From JACZWL01 sp046756445 (lineage in GTDB: Bacteria; Pseudomonadota; Gammaproteobacteria; Steroidobacterales; Woeseiaceae), in the NCBI GenBank assembly GCA_046756445.1, contig JBHHWI010000001.1:1-64000 (forward strand): a stretch of DNA of 64,000 nt. Direction: 5' to 3'. A program made the position numbers and the translations under genes. A model generated the notes under the pieces. That model ran no database searches, was not told the origin of the DNA, and saw nothing but the letters and a program-made list of their open reading frames with translations. Positions 33,172 to 39,730 of this stretch are shown piece by piece. Numbering within the stretch: position 1 is the stretch's first letter; every line of letters begins with the position of its first letter.

Positions 33172-33231
33172 ACATCGGTCATTGCCGAACCGCGCGATTG
33201 TTTTCACATCATAGCTTTTCGGCACGAGGCC

Positions 33232-33774
33232 TCATACCAGGAATCTCCTGACGATCAGAGACCAGACGACGATAACGATCAGGAAGTACCATGCCAGCCA
33301 GCGGTGGAATACCGGTTTTTGCAGGAATACGCCGAGTAGTGCGAGCAGCGCGAAGTGCAGCACGAACGGCAGGTAGTACCACGGAACAAACAGACCACCG
33401 CGGGCTGCCGTCTGCAGGATGTCCATCAGCACGAGTCCCGCAAATGCCCACAGAAACCAGTTCCGCCGGTATTCGAAGGGACTTTCGGTCCCGGCAGCCT
33501 GTGGCGGATACAGCGTGATGGCGGCCAGATAGTGGGCCACGGACCAGAGTATGATGACCAGGAACTTGTAAAAGCTCCAGATCGTCTGTTCGGACCACGG
33601 GAACAGCGTCCACCAGTTGAGAATCATCACCATCAATATGAAGCCGGTCCACACCAGGTGGATGTCGTTGACGGTTCTCCGATAGACAGACCGAATCGCA
33701 CCGCGAAGGACGTGCGTAAGACTGATGCCGAAGATTATCGAGACAAATACGGCCAGGTACTCGAATTCGTTCAT
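33232..33774 (-). CDS. Predicted integral membrane protein, unknown function
   Basis: The 180-aa protein has about five hydrophobic segments (for example YLAVFVSIIFGISLTHVL and LPFVLHFALLALLGVFL) and Trp-rich loops. I recognise no family with confidence. It is convergent with lipB and is the last gene of the minus-strand accessory block that contains the attC sites; no attC separates it from the PH-domain gene 51 bp upstream. A GC hairpin (33809-33825) lies in that gap. Confidence 0.7.
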   Translation of the reverse strand: MNEFEYLAVFVSIIFGISLTHVLRGAIRSVYRRTVNDIHLVWTGFILMVMILNWWTLFPWSEQTIWSFYKFLVIILWSVAHYLAAITLYPPQAAGTESPFEYRRNWFLWAFAGLVLMDILQTAARGGLFVPWYYLPFVLHFALLALLGVFLQKPVFHRWLAWYFLIVIVVWSLIVRRFLV

Positions 33775-33825
33775 CGCAACTACGACTCCCCCTGCAGTCC
33801 GGTTCGCCGCCGCCGTCCCGGCGGC

Positions 33826-34242
33826 CTAATCCGTAGACAGTTTTCCAATCGCCCTGAGGAAACCCTTTTTGTCCTCCGGTGAAATCATGATCCGCCGGTT
33901 GTTGCCGTAAGTGATCTTCAATCGATCCAGCGACAAGGCAGGCGACGAAAGCGGGCTGTGAGTCTCCGTGATATCGGTAATCTCCACGATCGATATGGTC
34001 TTGAAGAAGGGCCCACACACGATCCTGAGCTTGCCGTCGGAGACCGTATAGTGCGTTCGCAGCAGGATCGAAACGATCAGCAAAATTCCCGGCATAGTCG
34101 TCGCAACGACTATGGTCTTTTCATTGCCCGTCGTGTCACTCAGCAAGGTCACGACAAGCGCATAAGCCATTCCCAGGATCCCGAAGAGCAGCAGTGTCAA
34201 AAGCCAGGCGTCGATTCTCGACCGAAAACGCATTGTCGTCAT
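33826..34242 (-). CDS. Membrane protein with bacterial PH-like domain
   Basis: The protein has 138 aa from ATG 34242 (an alternative ATG at 34233 has an AAGG 11 nt upstream). Two membrane segments near the N-terminus (AWLLTLLLFGILGMAYALVV; TIVVATTMPGILLIVSILL) are followed by a beta-rich domain with THYTVSDGKLRIVCGPF and ISIVEITDITETHSPLSSPA, typical of small PH-fold (YyaB/DUF1200-type) proteins. Function is unknown. It follows a tiny lipoprotein gene by 4 bases, so the two form a pair just inside the attC region. Confidence 0.7.
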   Translation of the reverse strand: MTTMRFRSRIDAWLLTLLLFGILGMAYALVVTLLSDTTGNEKTIVVATTMPGILLIVSILLRTHYTVSDGKLRIVCGPFFKTISIVEITDITETHSPLSSPALSLDRLKITYGNNRRIMISPEDKKGFLRAIGKLSTD

Positions 34243-34246
34243 CGCC

Positions 34247-34438
34247 TTAGTGTTCGGACAGGAACTGCACGATCTCGGAACTGACATCGGCAAGCGCACC
34301 TGCGATCGCCATAAGAGCCGGTTTGCTATCGTGGAACACGCGGTGCAGTTCAGCATAACGAGGACGCAGTTCGTCGCCACTACAGGCGGCCAATATTCCC
34401 CATAATGCGGCGAACTGAATTACGGAACGGGGATTCAA
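34247..34438 (-). CDS. Small predicted lipoprotein next to attC site 1
   Basis: The protein has 63 aa with start TTG. The N-terminus FAALWGILAAC has a plausible lipobox (LAAC), followed by a short mixed helix-forming tail. The start codon lies 5 bases from the end of attC site 1, and the R' box GTTAGGT supplies an AGG at Shine-Dalgarno distance. There is no recognisable homologue. Size, start codon and lack of family make this tentative, but the position at the head of a cassette supports it. Confidence 0.5.
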   Translation of the reverse strand: MNPRSVIQFAALWGILAACSGDELRPRYAELHRVFHDSKPALMAIAGALADVSSEIVQFLSEH

Positions 34439-34443
34439 GTGAC

Positions 34444-34547
34444 ACCTAACGGTTTAGCTAACTTGCGCCAAGTATCTGGCGCGAAGATCGCCGTTGCAAG
34501 CTTTGTGACAGATGCTGCCTGGCGGCAAGCTCAGCGATTTGTTAGGC
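34444..34547 (-). repeat. Integron-type attC site 1
   Basis: Read on the minus strand, the site has R'' GCCTAAC, a 5-nt spacer AAATC, L'' GCTGAGCTTGC, a central hairpin region, L' GCAAGTTAGC, a 6-nt spacer TAAACC and R' GTTAGGT. L'' and L' are complementary except for one extra base in L'', the hallmark that sets attC polarity. R boxes fit RYYYAAC/GTTRRRY. The site is 104 bp and about 80% identical by eye to the second copy at 35137-35239. The toxin gene stop codon lies 3 bases from R''. Confidence 0.82.
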
Positions 34548-34549
34548 GG

Positions 34550-34876
34550 CTATTCCCGACCACGCCAGAAACCAGGGCGTCTGCGACGATGTGCAACGGC
34601 CACAATCACTATCTCATCATTTGACACTCGATATATGACCGAGTACGGAAAACGGTGAACCGGACGCCTTCGTAAATCACCGCGGATTAATCTCGCAGCC
34701 TTGGGTAGCTCAAGAATTCGCTCCCGCGTTCTTTTGAATTCGACGAGAAATGCTGCTCCAAGGCCCGGCTGCTGAGATTCGTAATAGGAAATTGAGGCTT
34801 CGAGTTCCTGGAAGCCTGCGGCAAGATACGAACAATGCTCATCCGAGTTTCTGTTCGATCTCGGAAACCACCTCAT
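34550..34876 (-). CDS. RelE/ParE-family toxin, possibly frameshifted at its N-terminus
   Basis: The open frame gives 108 aa with the RelE/ParE core: ELEASISYYESQQPGLGAAF, an Arg-rich middle, HRFPYSVIYRVSNDEIVIVAVAHRRRRPGFW. Such toxins cleave mRNA on ribosomes or poison gyrase. The natural start should be ATG 34842, which overlaps the antitoxin stop (ATGA) and reads MSIVRILPQA, a typical family N-terminus. One missing T at 34812-34813 would be needed to continue into QELEAS. As it stands only the ATG at 34876 is in frame, which adds a non-homologous leader. Confidence 0.75.
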   Translation of the reverse strand: MRWFPRSNRNSDEHCSYLAAGFQELEASISYYESQQPGLGAAFLVEFKRTRERILELPKAARLIRGDLRRRPVHRFPYSVIYRVSNDEIVIVAVAHRRRRPGFWRGRE

Positions 34877-35069
34877 CTACCGGACGTGCTTCGGTTCTTC
34901 CAGCATCATAGTCAGACAGCCGCCGCTCCGCTTCGTCCAACCATTGCTCTTCGGCGTCTTCGTCGGTGCCCGGGTCAAGGCTTTCAATCAGCCTAAGGGC
35001 GAGACGGGCTCTGTCTTTCGGTGCCAGTTCTTTCGCCTGTTTTTCAAGGTTTCGGGTCTCGGAAGGCAT
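34839..35069 (-). CDS. Addiction-module antitoxin (Unstab_antitox-like)
   Basis: The 76-aa acidic protein (MPSETRNLEKQAKELAPKDR...) resembles the putative addiction module component family that pairs with RelE/ParE toxins: KDRARLALRLIESLDPG, then EEQWLDEAERRLSDYDAGR. ATG 35069 is preferred over GTG 35117 because a strong promoter ends 6 bases before it. The gene precedes and overlaps the toxin frame, the usual antitoxin-first order, inside the cassette bounded by the two attC sites. Confidence 0.8.
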   Translation of the reverse strand: MPSETRNLEKQAKELAPKDRARLALRLIESLDPGTDEDAEEQWLDEAERRLSDYDAGRTEARPVDEVVSEIEQKLG

Positions 35070-35075
35070 ACGGTC

Positions 35076-35104
35076 ACAATAGAAGCACAAGCGAAGTGAG
35101 TCAA
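35076..35104 (-). promoter_or_regulatory. Sigma70 promoter inside the toxin-antitoxin cassette
   Basis: On the minus strand -35 TTGACT (35099-35104), a 17-bp spacer and -10 TATTGT (35076-35081) are followed six bases later by the antitoxin ATG. Transcription would start at or next to the ATG, giving a leaderless mRNA. A private promoter is expected for toxin-antitoxin cassettes that must be expressed without the integron promoter. Confidence 0.65.
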
Positions 35105-35136
35105 CGCCCAATTTCACGTAATTAGCTGAGAAAGCC

Positions 35137-35239
35137 GCCTAACGGTTTAGCTAACCTGCGCCAAGTATCTGGCGCGGCTATTGCCTTTGCAAGAGCCGTG
35201 ACAGATACGTCCGGCGGCCAGCGCAGCGATTTGTTAGGC
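35137..35239 (-). repeat. Integron-type attC site 2
   Basis: This is the second copy of the 103-104-bp site in the same orientation as site 1: R'' GCCTAAC, spacer AAATC, L'' near GCTGCGCTGGC, a central segment containing the GCGCCA/TGGCGC hairpin, L' GCAGGTTAGC, spacer TAAACC and R' GTTAGGC. The outer ~40 bp on the R' side differ from site 1 at only two positions, while the middle diverges. A membrane-protein gene ends 5 bases before R''. Confidence 0.8.
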
Positions 35240-35243
35240 GTCA

Positions 35244-35543
35244 TCACTTTCTCGCATTTTTTCTCGAGCGGCGCAATACATTAAAACCACCTATGTTAGC
35301 GGCGAGCATAATTGCGGCATTCACAATTGTGGCAATACGATCCCCAGCAGCGACGAACCAAAATAGACCAAGCAAAGAAACAACCACAAAGAGTGTCATC
35401 AGCAGATGTTGTCCAGTAACTGGCGGTGCCTGTTCGTGCTTCGGTGCGGACCGCGTCATCCACCAGCGCATTGGAAAGAACAAAATGGCACCAATTGTTA
35501 CGCTGCCAAGAACGAGAATGCCAATGACTAGTAGGTTGTCCAA
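35244..35543 (-). CDS. Small three-helix membrane protein in attC-bounded cassette
   Basis: The 99-aa protein has three hydrophobic segments (LLVIGILVLGSVTIGAILFF; LLMTLFVVVSLLGLFWFV; ATIVNAAIMLAANIGGF) and a basic tail RRSRKNARK. The start is TTG 35543 with AGG 7 nt upstream. There is no recognised family. The stop codon abuts attC site 2, as expected for the gene of an integron cassette. Base composition is visibly richer in A/T than that of the core genes on both sides. Confidence 0.6.
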   Translation of the reverse strand: MDNLLVIGILVLGSVTIGAILFFPMRWWMTRSAPKHEQAPPVTGQHLLMTLFVVVSLLGLFWFVAAGDRIATIVNAAIMLAANIGGFNVLRRSRKNARK

Positions 35544-35707
35544 ATTGACGCCTGACTATTTATGAGGCGAAATAGCCATAGTTGTTGCAGGCGGAAGTGC
35601 GTTATAACTTGTCTTGGCATTGATGAGTGCCTGACAATTAGGAGTTTGCTTGGAATACTATATTGCACATCTAAGGAAGGATATCAGGCAATTGTGATGC
35701 ACGGGAC
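35544..35707. other. AT-rich non-coding gap between the attC region and murU
   Basis: This 164-bp stretch is relatively A/T-rich. It contains two GCCTGAC heptamers (35550-35556 and 35629-35635), one base away from the attC R-box consensus, a GTTATAAC palindrome (35601-35608), and a TGCCTGA/TCAGGCA inverted repeat (35628-35634, 35684-35690). I see no credible gene. It may be a decayed edge of the cassette region, but no third complete attC can be folded from it. Confidence 0.4.
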
Positions 35708-36361
35708 TTACCGTCTGTTCAGTCGTTCCAGGCGCTCGGCTGTTCCCACGTCCTCCCAGAGTCCTTCGTACAGGCTGCCGCTCAGTTTTCCGTTATCGGC
35801 GGCTCTGCGCAGAATCGGGGTTATCGGGAATCGGCCGGGCTTTTGATCCATGAAGAGTTCCCGGCGATAGAGCGCGAAGCCGCTGAATGTCAGTGCCGGG
35901 CTTTTCGCGTTGCGAATGATCCCGTCCTGTAGCTCGAAGTCGACGTTGTTTCTGTCGGCGGGTGTCGGCACCAGGATCAGGTGGCCGAGCATGTCGCTGT
36001 CAAGTCTCGTTTCGGGTAGCCGGAAGTCGGTGTAGGTGTCGGCGTTGATGACCCAGAAGGGTTCGCTGCCGAGTAATGGCAGGGCGCGGTGAATGCCCCC
36101 ACCGGTATCGAGCACATTGTCGTATTCCGGGCTGTAGATGACGTTCAGCCCGAACCGCGATCCGGAGCCGACTCTCTCGACGATCTGTTCTCCCAGCCAA
36201 CCGAGGTTGATGACAACAGTGTCGACGCCGCGTTCCCCGAGTGCTTTTAGATGGCGCTCGAGCAGGCTTTCACCGTTAACCTCGACCAGTGCCTTCGGCA
36301 GTTCGTCCGTCAGTGGACGAAGCCGCTCGCCGCGGCCGGCTGCAAGAATCATCGCGATCAT
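35708..36361 (-). CDS. murU: N-acetylmuramate alpha-1-phosphate uridylyltransferase MurU
   Basis: The 217-aa nucleotidyltransferase has the pyrophosphorylase signature LAAGRGERLRPLTDELPKAL, DTGGGIHRALPLL and the metal-binding INADTY. With the upstream kinase AmgK it forms the cell-wall recycling shortcut from MurNAc to UDP-MurNAc that bypasses the fosfomycin target MurA, as known in Pseudomonas putida. It overlaps amgK by 4 bases, and the pair is divergent from lptD, the same context as in pseudomonads. Confidence 0.92.
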   Translation of the reverse strand: MIAMILAAGRGERLRPLTDELPKALVEVNGESLLERHLKALGERGVDTVVINLGWLGEQIVERVGSGSRFGLNVIYSPEYDNVLDTGGGIHRALPLLGSEPFWVINADTYTDFRLPETRLDSDMLGHLILVPTPADRNNVDFELQDGIIRNAKSPALTFSGFALYRRELFMDQKPGRFPITPILRRAADNGKLSGSLYEGLWEDVGTAERLERLNRR

Positions 36362-37380
36362 CGGCTTTCTCTCAGCCCGGGCAGACAGCGCCGGCTGATC
36401 AGATTGGTCAGGAAACCCAGCTCCTCATACTTTGATTCGAGGGCCTCGATATATTCCAGCGTTCGCGGGATGTCGGGAATGAACCCGGATTTGCCGTCAC
36501 GGTGCTTGAGGCGGGCGAATATACCCGCCGCCTTGAGGTGACGTTGTGCGCCCATCAGATCAAAATATCTGGCAAATTGCCGCGGGTCGATTTGCGCGGT
36601 GAGATGGTCGCCGAGCTGATCGTAGAACTGCATGGTCCACACCTGTATTTTTTCTTCAGGCCAGCGGATATAACAATCCTTGAGCAGCGAAACGAGATCG
36701 TATGTCAGGGGGCCTTCTACGGCGTCCTGAAAATCCAGGATCCCGGGGTTGTCGTCTTCGGTCAGCATCAGGTTGCGCGAGTGATAGTCGCGGTGCACGA
36801 ATACTCTTGGCTGCTCCAGTGCATTGTCAATGAGCAGCTGACAGGACTCCTGCCATCGATCTTCGTCAGATTGCGTGAAATCGATGTTCAGGTGCCGTTC
36901 GCAAAGCCACTCCTTGAAAATTGACAACTCGAAGGCCAGCAGCCGCTCATCGTATGGCGGCAGCTCCGACTGAAATTCCTTTCCCCGGCGTTGCATGGTG
37001 ACCAGCGCGGATATTGCATCGTCGTAGAGCTCGTCTGCTTTGGAGCGGTCGGTGCGCAACGCGGTCAGATAAAGCGTGGATCCGAGGTCCGTGAGCAGAA
37101 GGAAACCGAGATCGAGGTCCGATGCAAGGACGCGGGGGCTGTTCAGATGCATTCGTTCCAGGAAACCCGCGACCTTGATGAATTGCGCGGAATCTTCCCT
37201 CTCGGGCGGTGCATCCATGACGATCCTCGTCGAGTCGCCGCTGGCCAGCCGGAGATAGCGGCGAAAGCTGGCGTCCTCGGATGCCGGCGCGAGCGTGGTA
37301 GCGTCAAGGCCGTCTATTCCTGCCAGCCAGCGCTTCAGCTGCTCGTGCCGGGGACTGGATTCTTCGTCGGTGGCGATGAT
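36358..37380 (-). CDS. amgK: N-acetylmuramate/N-acetylglucosamine kinase AmgK, apparent ATC start
   Basis: The aminoglycoside-phosphotransferase fold shows FVHRDYHSRNLM (catalytic loop) and GILDFQDAVEGP (metal-binding Asp). The first ATG (37218) would give only 286 aa and lose the conserved nucleotide-site segment EDASFRRYLRL. The frame remains open upstream to a stop before 37401, and codons back to 37380 encode that segment and a normal N-terminus, giving 340 aa. No ATG, GTG or TTG exists there. The ATC at 37380 has GGAG exactly 7 nt upstream. An assembly error or frameshift is the alternative. Confidence 0.85.
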   Translation of the reverse strand: MIATDEESSPRHEQLKRWLAGIDGLDATTLAPASEDASFRRYLRLASGDSTRIVMDAPPEREDSAQFIKVAGFLERMHLNSPRVLASDLDLGFLLLTDLGSTLYLTALRTDRSKADELYDDAISALVTMQRRGKEFQSELPPYDERLLAFELSIFKEWLCERHLNIDFTQSDEDRWQESCQLLIDNALEQPRVFVHRDYHSRNLMLTEDDNPGILDFQDAVEGPLTYDLVSLLKDCYIRWPEEKIQVWTMQFYDQLGDHLTAQIDPRQFARYFDLMGAQRHLKAAGIFARLKHRDGKSGFIPDIPRTLEYIEALESKYEELGFLTNLISRRCLPGLRESR

Positions 37381-37510
37381 TCGGGATCTCCGTTCCGCAT
37401 TGAAGGCGCTAATGAACTATGCGAAGGTAGCAAATCGCAATAACTGATAACATCTTTTCTCCCTAACATCCTGCAGCCATTGCATTTTGTCCGATAGCCC
37501 TGCACCACAC

Positions 37511-39724
37511 ATGACTGGCATTCCCGTTGCGCTTGCCGGCCTGCTCGCCGCGCTGGTGAGCGGCGTAGCGTATTCGCAGCAGGACTTGCAGTGTGACGCG
37601 GCCGATGCGGGCGAGCTGCTCGACCGGTCCCTGTTTGACGATATCGATGCCGGTGACTCCAACGGCATGCTGTTCGAGGCCGGAGAGATGCAAGCGAAAC
37701 TGGGCGACAGGCCGAGCGCAAGCATGACGGGCGGGGTGCTCGTGAAACAGGGCGAACGGCTTGCAGGCGCCGATACCGCAAGTTACGACCCTGACACGCT
37801 GGCATTGCATCTTTCGGGCGACGTGCGGTACGAAGATCCGGGAACACAAATCAGAAGCGACTCGGCGGAGTTTTCCTATACTTCGGGTCTTGTCCGTTTC
37901 GAAGGCGCGGAGTTCAAGCTCTCCGACGGCGGCGCTAGAGGCGCAGCCAGCGCCCTCGAGATCAATCAGGAAGGTATGCTCAAACTCGACGATGTCGAAT
38001 ACACGACCTGTCCCCCGGGGTCGAACGACTGGTTACTCGAAGCGGGCGACATCGACCTCGATACGGCGAAGGGCTCCGGCTCGGCCAAGAATGTGAAACT
38101 CAGGTTTCAGGGGGTGCCGATCATGTACGCGCCGTTCCTGTCGTTTCCGATCGGGGACGCGCGAAAGTCCGGAATCCTGACACCTGAGTTCGGGAGCGCC
38201 GGGCGGAGCGGACGGGCCGTCAGCGTTCCCTACTACTGGAACATCGCGCCAAATTACGATGTAACGTTTACGCCCCGGTATCTGACCGATCGTGGTCTTC
38301 AGGTGCAGTCGGAGTTTCGTTACCTGACAAGGGCTCATGACGGCGTTCTGCGGTTCGATTATCTGCCGGACGACAGTCTTATCGATTCCGATCGTCATTT
38401 GCTGAGCTTCAACCACAGAACACAAATTTCCAGCGGTTGGCGGGGCCTGGTCGACTACCGCGACGCCTCCGACAGCAGGTACTTCGAAGACCTGGGCGGC
38501 AGCCTGAGTGTTTCGAGTATCACCCACCTGAACCGGAGTGTTGTATTCGAATTTTACGGCGACCACCTCTCGATATTCGGCAGGTTTCAGGAATACCAGA
38601 CCATTGACGAGACGATCCTGCCCGTGGACGAGCCGTACCAGCGCCTGCCGCAGATCCGGGTCACGGGCATGTGGCCCGATGGGGCGCTCGGCCTTCACTA
38701 CAAGTTCGATGGAGAGTTTGTCTATTTCGATCGCGATATCGGCGTGACCGGCTGGCGTTTCGACGTGGCGCCCGAGATCGAGTTGCCAATCGGGAATCCG
38801 GGCTGGTTCATAACACCCAACGTCATTCTCGAGCACACACGCTACGAACTCGAGAATGTCCCGGCCGGACAACCGATCGACCCGTCGCGAACCTTGCCCA
38901 TCGCCAGCCTTGACGTCGGCATGATACTGGAGCGCACGATGCGATCGTCCCGCGGGCGCATTCAGACGATCGAGCCGAGAGTCCTCTATGTTCATATCCC
39001 GCATCGCGAACAGTCCGGGCTGCCGGTATTCGATACGATCGTCCCGGATCTCAATCTCGTGCAGCTATATCGCAAGAATCGGTATCTTGGTGTCGACCGA
39101 ATCGCCGACACCGATCAGCTCAGCGTCGGTATCACATCCCGGATACTGAGCGTGTCGAACGGCAAGGAAATCGTTACGGCAACCATCGGGCAGGCCCTGT
39201 ATCTCAGCACACAGGGCGTCACGCTGCCCGGACAGCCCGTGACTTTCAGCGACTCATCCGATTACATCGCGGAACTTCGGTTTCCGTTTTACGAGAAATT
39301 CAATTTCGATCTGGGCTACCAGTGGGGAACCGGGAATAACGGGACGACCCAGTCCGAAGCGAGAATCCAGTTCCGGCCACAACGAAACAAGATCCTGAAT
39401 CTGTCGTATCGCTTCCGCAAGCAATCACTCGAGCAGGGAGACGTGTCCTGGTCATGGCCATTGGCGAGGAGCTGGAACTTCGTCGGCAGATACAATTTCT
39501 CGTTCCGCGACGACGAGCCTCTCGAGCGGTTTTTCGGCCTCGAATACGAAAACTGTTGCTGGGGCCTGCGACTCGTTACCCGTCGCTACATCAGCACCCG
39601 CGACGGAACGCAGGATTCATCTTTCGGTCTACAGCTGGTGCTCAAGGGAATGACCAGCGTGGGAACCAAGGCTGACAGACTTTTGGAGCGTGGTATCCTT
39701 GGCTATTCGCGCGACGTCTATTAA
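37511..39724 (+). CDS. lptD: LPS-assembly outer-membrane protein LptD
   Basis: The 737-aa protein inserts lipopolysaccharide into the outer leaflet with LptE. ATG 37511 starts a clean signal peptide (IPVALAGLLAALVSGVAYSQ); a TTG at 37487 is less likely. An N-terminal OstA/jellyroll domain (VLVKQGERLAGADTASYD) precedes a beta-barrel. The four cysteines needed for the plug disulfides are visible: DLQCDAA, TTCPPG and the CC pair in ENCCWGLR. It is followed 6 bases later by surA. Confidence 0.95.
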   Translation: MTGIPVALAGLLAALVSGVAYSQQDLQCDAADAGELLDRSLFDDIDAGDSNGMLFEAGEMQAKLGDRPSASMTGGVLVKQGERLAGADTASYDPDTLALHLSGDVRYEDPGTQIRSDSAEFSYTSGLVRFEGAEFKLSDGGARGAASALEINQEGMLKLDDVEYTTCPPGSNDWLLEAGDIDLDTAKGSGSAKNVKLRFQGVPIMYAPFLSFPIGDARKSGILTPEFGSAGRSGRAVSVPYYWNIAPNYDVTFTPRYLTDRGLQVQSEFRYLTRAHDGVLRFDYLPDDSLIDSDRHLLSFNHRTQISSGWRGLVDYRDASDSRYFEDLGGSLSVSSITHLNRSVVFEFYGDHLSIFGRFQEYQTIDETILPVDEPYQRLPQIRVTGMWPDGALGLHYKFDGEFVYFDRDIGVTGWRFDVAPEIELPIGNPGWFITPNVILEHTRYELENVPAGQPIDPSRTLPIASLDVGMILERTMRSSRGRIQTIEPRVLYVHIPHREQSGLPVFDTIVPDLNLVQLYRKNRYLGVDRIADTDQLSVGITSRILSVSNGKEIVTATIGQALYLSTQGVTLPGQPVTFSDSSDYIAELRFPFYEKFNFDLGYQWGTGNNGTTQSEARIQFRPQRNKILNLSYRFRKQSLEQGDVSWSWPLARSWNFVGRYNFSFRDDEPLERFFGLEYENCCWGLRLVTRRYISTRDGTQDSSFGLQLVLKGMTSVGTKADRLLERGILGYSRDVY

Positions 39725-39730
39725 GAATTT

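Noticed and set aside
33183..33224. TGCCGAA/TTCGGCA inverted repeat between lipB and the convergent membrane-protein gene as a bidirectional terminator
   Set aside because: The 7-bp arms are separated by a 28-nt loop and lack U-tracts, so a terminator call is not supported.
35544..35707. Possible third attC site next to murU, based on GCCTGAC and GTTATAAC boxes
   Set aside because: The inner halves do not pair: both would-be L boxes read CGCCT in the same direction, so no attC stem forms. Kept only as a possibly decayed edge.
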